A stretch of DNA of 32,159 bases, from NCBI RefSeq assembly GCF_014656075.1, contig NZ_BNBS01000093.1, positions 1 through 32,159 on the forward strand. The letters run 5' to 3'. Below the pieces are notes generated by a model. The model was not told the origin of the DNA. It ran no database searches and saw only the letters and a list, made by a program, of their open reading frames with translations. The translations under genes and the position numbers were made by a program. The stretch comes from Streptomyces hydrogenans. Lineage in GTDB: Bacteria > Actinomycetota > Actinomycetes > Streptomycetales > Streptomycetaceae. Shown here piece after piece: positions 29,309 to 32,159 of the stretch (position 1 is its first letter; every line of letters starts with the position of its first letter).

Positions 29309-30541
29309 ATGCGACGCACCACCCCCCGCCGCCGGCTCCTCGCCGCCGTCCTGCTGCTGGCGGCCGCCGCGCTCACGCCCGCCGCGCTCCCGGCCACGGC
29401 GGCGCCCGTCCCCGCCCCGGTCCCGCTCGCCGGCCCGGACCGTCACGGCGACGGCGCCTGCGCCGGCGGGGGCGGCAGCAGCCTGCCGCCGGCGCTCACC
29501 TCGCGCCTCGATACGACCGTCGAGAAGGTCCGCCGGGACGCCGGGATCCCCGGGCTCGTCGTCGGTGTCTGGATGCCGGGGAAGGGGTGCTACGTCCGGG
29601 CCACCGGGGTCGCCGACAAGAAGACCGGCGAGCCGATGTCGACGCGGGGCTACCTCCGGATCGGCAGCGAGACGAAGACGTTCACCGTCACGGCGCTGCT
29701 CCAGCTCGTCGACGAGGGGAAGGTCGGGCTCGACGACCCGATCGACGACTACGTCCGGGGGGTGCCGAACGGGCACGAGATCACCCTGCGGCAGCTGGCC
29801 GGGATGCGCAGCGGGCTGTTCCCGTACACCGCGGACCCCGACTTCGAGCACGACCTGCTGAGCGCGCCGGAGCGGCCGTTCAACCCGTGGGAGGCCGTGT
29901 CGTACGGCTACCGGCACGCCAACACCTTCCAGCCGGGCGCGACCTTCCAGTACTCCAACTCCAACCTCGTCCTGCTCGGTCTGGTCGTCGAGAAGGTCAC
30001 CGGCCGGCCGCTGGCGCGGGTGCTGCACGAGCGGGTGATCCGGCCGGCCGGGCTGCGGCACTCCTTCCTCCCGAAGGGCGCGGAGTTCCCGGAGCCGCAC
30101 CCGCGCGGCTACACCGACCAGACGCTCAGCGGCGCGACCGCCGACGCGACCGACTGGAACCCGAGCTGGGCGTGGGCGGCGGGCGGGATGATCTCGGACT
30201 TCGCCGACCTGCGCCGCTGGGCCCGGGTGGTCGCCACCGGTGAACTCCTCAGCCCCGCCACCCAGGCGCAGCGCCTCAAGACCCTCCCGACCGGCTTCCC
30301 GGGCACGTCCTACGGGCTCGGGATCCTGGACACGAACGGCTGGATCGGGCACAACGGCTCGCTGCCCGGGTACGAGACGGTCACCGTCTACCTGCCCTCG
30401 CAGAAGGCCACCCTCGTCCTGATGCTCAACACGGACTCCCTGAGCGGCGGCCAGGAGCCCTCCACCCTGGTGGCGCGCGCGGTCACCGGGATCGTCACGC
30501 CGAAGAACGTCTACGCGGGCTCGGTCACCCCGCGCGGCTGA
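29309..30541 (+). CDS. Secreted serine hydrolase, beta-lactamase/DD-peptidase family (class C-like)
   Basis: A 410-aa exported penicillin-recognising enzyme. An N-terminal signal peptide has basic MRRTTPRRRLL, a hydrophobic core to ~25 and a likely cleavage after ATAA (~32). The active-site triad motifs are SxxK = Ser120-Glu-Thr-Lys123, YxN = Tyr215-Ser-Asn217 and the third-box HxG = His348-Asn-Gly350. This is the pattern of D-alanyl-D-alanine carboxypeptidase/beta-lactamase-related S12 proteins; HNG rather than KTG argues for a DD-peptidase or esterase over a clinical-type beta-lactamase. It acts outside the membrane, on peptidoglycan or D-amino acid peptides. Start: ATG 29309, GAAGG a few bases upstream. 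Followed by a strong hairpin. Confidence 0.9.
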   Translation: MRRTTPRRRLLAAVLLLAAAALTPAALPATAAPVPAPVPLAGPDRHGDGACAGGGGSSLPPALTSRLDTTVEKVRRDAGIPGLVVGVWMPGKGCYVRATGVADKKTGEPMSTRGYLRIGSETKTFTVTALLQLVDEGKVGLDDPIDDYVRGVPNGHEITLRQLAGMRSGLFPYTADPDFEHDLLSAPERPFNPWEAVSYGYRHANTFQPGATFQYSNSNLVLLGLVVEKVTGRPLARVLHERVIRPAGLRHSFLPKGAEFPEPHPRGYTDQTLSGATADATDWNPSWAWAAGGMISDFADLRRWARVVATGELLSPATQAQRLKTLPTGFPGTSYGLGILDTNGWIGHNGSLPGYETVTVYLPSQKATLVLMLNTDSLSGGQEPSTLVARAVTGIVTPKNVYAGSVTPRG

Positions 30542-30552
30542 CCGCGCCCGAA

Positions 30553-30586
30553 GGGCCGCCGGGGGAACCGGTTCCTCCGGCGGCCC
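30553..30586 (+). terminator. Long hairpin after serine hydrolase gene
   Basis: Arms 30553-30569 and 30570-30586 form a 17-bp near-perfect palindrome with a single G-T mismatch (core GGAACCGGTTCC), 11 bp after the stop. There is no U-tract, as is usual for Streptomyces terminators. Confidence 0.75.
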
Positions 30587-30604
30587 CACGGGTACGGGCT
30601 GTGC

Positions 30605-30769
30605 ATGTCAAAGGGCTGGGGTTGGTGGTTCCTCGCGGGGTTCGCCGTCTGGACGTTCTTCGCCGTGCAGTGGACCGAGGTCGGCTGCGACTACCCGGAG
30701 GCGTATCTCGCCGTCATCCGCTTCGGCACGCCGGAGGGCCTGGAGTTCCTGCCGGCCTGCGCCGGGTAG
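30605..30769 (+). CDS. Small single-pass membrane protein (54 aa)
   Basis: ATG at 30605 to TAG at 30767-30769 gives 54 residues: MSKGWGWWFLAG, then a Trp/Phe-rich membrane segment (WWFLAGFAVWTFFAV) and a short acidic outside part with two Cys (VGCDYPEAY and LPACAG) that could form a disulfide. Support is the membrane pattern, a plausible start and a location between the terminator hairpin and the next gene. No family was recognised. The ribosome site is weak (ACGGG). Confidence 0.6.
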   Translation: MSKGWGWWFLAGFAVWTFFAVQWTEVGCDYPEAYLAVIRFGTPEGLEFLPACAG

Positions 30770-30780
30770 GGGTGCGTGCC

Positions 30781-30786
30781 TACGAT
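30781..30786 (+). promoter_or_regulatory. -10 box for a leaderless transcript
   Basis: TACGAT fits TAnnnT and ends six bases before the ATG at 30793, which places the transcription start at or next to the initiation codon. There is no convincing ribosome site, consistent with leaderless translation. No clear -35 was seen. Confidence 0.5.
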
Positions 30787-30792
30787 CGGGAC

Positions 30793-31080
30793 ATGAGCGC
30801 TGACGGTTCCCGCTGGTCCCTCTGCTCCCGCGACTCGTTCCTGTCGATCGGTTCGGTCGGCTCGACGCTGTCGATCGGCTCCGTCGGGTCCTTCCTGTCC
30901 GTCGGGTCGGTGGGCTCCGCCGCGTCCGTCCTCTCCGCCGGCTCCTGGGCCAGCCTCGGCTCGGTCCTCTCGGCGGAGTCCCGGTGGTCGGTGCTGTCGT
31001 GGCGCTCGCACCGCGGGGTGATGGCGGCCGGAGCCGCGCTCACCGCCGCGGCGGTGCTGGTGCTCGCCCGCCGCGCCTGA
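30793..31080 (+). CDS. Tail-anchored (Ser-x-x)23 repeat protein, unknown function
   Basis: A 95-aa protein of extreme regularity: every third residue from Ser6 to Ser72 is Ser without exception (23 in a row, codons 30808-31008). In the middle the triplets form a nine-residue super-repeat (SFL-SIG-SVG, STL-SIG-SVG, SFL-SVG-SVG), then SAA-SVL-SAG-SWA-SLG-SVL-SAE-SRW-SVL-SWR. After HRG a hydrophobic helix (~76-91, AAGAALTAAAVLVLA) and RRA end the chain, so it looks like a C-terminally anchored membrane protein with no signal peptide. Triplet periodicity suggests a three-faced helix or solenoid with one polar Ser face, possibly self-associating; this is inference. Start: ATG 30793, six bases after a -10 box. 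It shares a terminator with the convergent FMN reductase gene. I know of no named family. Confidence 0.75.
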   Translation: MSADGSRWSLCSRDSFLSIGSVGSTLSIGSVGSFLSVGSVGSAASVLSAGSWASLGSVLSAESRWSVLSWRSHRGVMAAGAALTAAAVLVLARRA

Positions 31081-31114
31081 CGCCCGCGGGTGCCGTGACG
31101 GCCGTCAGGCGCGG
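31071..31114. terminator. Bidirectional terminator spanning two stop codons
   Basis: A perfect 12-bp inverted repeat, CCGCGCCTGACG (31071-31082) and CGTCAGGCGCGG (31103-31114), contains the TGA stops of both convergent genes in its arms (each gene ends Arg-Ala-stop). The 20-nt loop contains a further small stem. Confidence 0.75.
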
Positions 31115-31671
31115 TTCTCGATCTTCGTCCTGAGCGCGGTCAGCAGATCGCGGAGGAGCGCGACGGACGTCTCGTCGGTCAGGGTGCCGTCCGCGTCGAA
31201 GCGCTCGTGCGAGCGGAAGAGGTGGACCTCCGGCTTCACCACGACGTCGCTGTCGGTCCACACGAAGACCTGGCGCAGCGCCAGCTGCGCGCGGACCGTG
31301 CCGAAGTTGGTGGGCGCGGCGCCGAGGATCGCGATCGGCTTGCGGTGCAGCGGCAGGCCCTCGGTGCGGGTCCCGTCGGTGGAGATCCAGTCGATCGCGT
31401 TCTTGAGCACGCCGGGCACCGAGTAGTTGAACTCGGGGGTGGCGATGAGCAGGCCGTCCGCCTCGGTGACCCGGCGGCGCAGTTCCGCGACGGCGGCGGG
31501 GCGGCGGTCGGGGTGGTCGAGGTCCTGGTCGTACGGCGGGATCGCGCGGAGGTCCTCGTAGATCTCGATGTCGAGGCCGCCGGGGTTGAACTTGCGGGCG
31601 GCGTGCAGCAGGAGCGTGTTGTGCGAGTCGGCGCGGAGCGAGCCGGAGACGGCGAGCACGGTGGCGGTCAT
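31105..31671 (-). CDS. NAD(P)H-dependent FMN reductase
   Basis: A 188-aa flavodoxin-like FMN reductase (SsuE/ChrR/azoreductase family). The FMN phosphate loop is SGSLRADSHN (9-18), and PEFNYSVPGVLKNAIDW is the signature of the second FMN contact. It reduces FMN or quinone/azo/chromate-like acceptors with NAD(P)H and may protect against redox-cycling compounds. Start: ATG 31671 with GGGGG upstream. Its promoter (TTGACA 31765-31760, 17 nt, TAGCTT 31742-31737 on the minus strand) carries a perfect AACCGATCGGTT palindrome in the spacer, so it is likely repressed by a TetR-type regulator together with the divergent transporter. Confidence 0.92.
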   Translation of the reverse strand: MTATVLAVSGSLRADSHNTLLLHAARKFNPGGLDIEIYEDLRAIPPYDQDLDHPDRRPAAVAELRRRVTEADGLLIATPEFNYSVPGVLKNAIDWISTDGTRTEGLPLHRKPIAILGAAPTNFGTVRAQLALRQVFVWTDSDVVVKPEVHLFRSHERFDADGTLTDETSVALLRDLLTALRTKIENRA

Positions 31672-31742
31672 GGAATCCCCCTGGGTGACGGGCCGTCGGC
31701 GGGTGGTGGAGGGCCGGCGGCGGTGCGACGGGGACGAAGCTA

Positions 31743-31801
31743 AACCGATCGGTTCAGCCTGTCAACCAAACAGTTCAGTCTTGACAGTGAACCGAACGGT
31801 G
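31743..31801. promoter_or_regulatory. Three TetR-like operators in a divergent promoter
   Basis: AACCGATCGGTT (31743-31754, perfect palindrome), AACCAAACAGTT (31764-31775) and AACCGAACGGTG (31790-31801) repeat one 12-bp pattern. Site 1 fills the -35/-10 spacer of the FMN reductase promoter; site 3 lies after a perfect TTGACA (31781-31786) in the spacer of the transporter promoter; site 2 is between the two -35 boxes. The regulator gene is not in the window. Confidence 0.75.
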
Positions 31802-31816
31802 TAGTTCTCTCGCGGC

Positions 31817-32159
31817 ATGACGACCACCCGTCCGGGGGCCCACCCCGTCACCGCCCCGCGCGTTCAACTCCCCTCCCACAGACGCGGCTTACTGCTCGCC
31901 GGGCTCGCCGCCCCGGCCGCCGCCGGGGTCTCCGGCCCCGCTCTCGTCGTGCCCCAGGCCGCCGCCTCGCTCGGGGTGTCCGTGGGCGCGGCGGCCTGGC
32001 TCCTCACGGTGTTCGGGATCGGCATGGCCGCCGGCACACCGCTGCTCACCGCCGCCGGACGGCGCCGGGGACCGGGCGGGACGCTGCGGGTCGCGGCGGT
32101 CCTCGTCCTCGCCGGAGCCGCGCTCGCCGCCGCCGAGCCCGGCCTCGCCGGCGCCCTCG
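31817..32159 (+). CDS. MFS-type transporter, 3' truncated, TTA-containing
   Basis: ATG 31817 opens a frame running off the window end (at least 114 residues). The start is a 20-residue hydrophilic segment, then helices GLLLAGLAAPAAAGVSG, AAAWLLTVFGIGMAAGTPLL (helix 2 with the usual Trp-Leu-x-Thr pattern) and LRVAAVLVLAGAALAAAEPG, with a basic loop AAGRRRGPGG between helices 2 and 3 that resembles the conserved MFS loop 2-3. This fits a drug/proton antiporter of the major facilitator superfamily. Leu25 is TTA (31889-31891), so full expression may need the bldA tRNA. Divergent from the FMN reductase gene under TetR-like operators, consistent with inducible efflux. Substrate unknown. Confidence 0.8.
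   Translation, partial: MTTTRPGAHPVTAPRVQLPSHRRGLLLAGLAAPAAAGVSGPALVVPQAAASLGVSVGAAAWLLTVFGIGMAAGTPLLTAAGRRRGPGGTLRVAAVLVLAGAALAAAEPGLAGAL

Noticed and set aside
1..32159. tRNA, rRNA, insertion sequence, integrase/att site or CRISPR array
   Set aside because: No clover-leaf arm sequences, transposase motifs or regularly spaced repeats were seen; the only short-period repeat is the protein-coding Ser-x-x tract at 30808-31008.

Overview
Organism and general character. The window is very GC-rich actinobacterial DNA with strong GGAGG ribosome sites, frequent GTG starts, rare TTA (bldA-type) leucine codons and short, overlapping operons. The gene content (XPB-type helicase, HelR, CsoR copper regulon, MshA-like glycosyltransferase, DasR-like operator) points to Streptomyces or a close relative, on a chromosomal segment. 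I saw no rRNA, tRNA, IS element, CRISPR array or phage gene. Every assignment here was made by reading the sequence, without database searches. Layout. (1) 1-5841: a truncated gene for a helicase-associated/WYL-like protein, an XPB-type DNA helicase, one or two small hypothetical genes and HelR, an RNA-polymerase-recycling motor ATPase. (2) 5860-8042, minus strand: a small conserved protein, an APH-fold kinase-like protein and CutC, the last with a DasR-like operator just upstream. (3) 8094-13813, a copper-response region: a secreted His-rich protein diverges from copZ-copA-csoR, followed by a BlaI/CopY-type repressor and an M56 membrane metallopeptidase. Four near-palindromes of the ATACC-N7-GGTAT type, the signature of CsoR operators, sit on the three promoters. 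Two lie exactly in -35/-10 spacers, and the fourth lies upstream of blaI-M56, which ties that proteolytic switch to copper. (4) 13953-18419, plus strand: a GNAT acetyltransferase, a methyltransferase, a Fur-family repressor and two paralogous TrmB/LuxR-type regulators, the second carrying a TTA codon. (5) 18508-26527, a compact accessory set that looks like a small biosynthetic locus: a secreted 68-aa peptide, an MshA-like glycosyltransferase, a stand-alone MetRS-like ligase with degenerate catalytic motifs, an SDR whose catalytic Tyr is Phe, a PrpF-like isomerase and an asparagine-synthetase-type amidotransferase, all on the minus strand, with a divergent PIG-L deacetylase. Glycosyltransferase plus deacetylase plus tRNA-synthetase-derived ligase repeats the enzyme logic of mycothiol biosynthesis (MshA/MshB/MshC). 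(6) 26566-32159: a carotenoid-desaturase-like flavoprotein coupled to a histidine phosphatase, a secreted serine hydrolase, two tiny membrane proteins, an FMN reductase and the start of an MFS transporter. One tiny protein has Ser at every third residue 23 times running, followed by a C-terminal membrane anchor. The reductase and transporter diverge from a promoter region carrying three TetR-like palindromes. Most striking: the (Ser-x-x)23 tail-anchored protein at 30793-31080, the mycothiol-like enzyme set at 18944-26527, the CsoR-type operator in front of blaI-M56, the duplicated H-x12-H-x-H-P modules in the secreted copper-locus protein, and the DasR-like operator in front of cutC.
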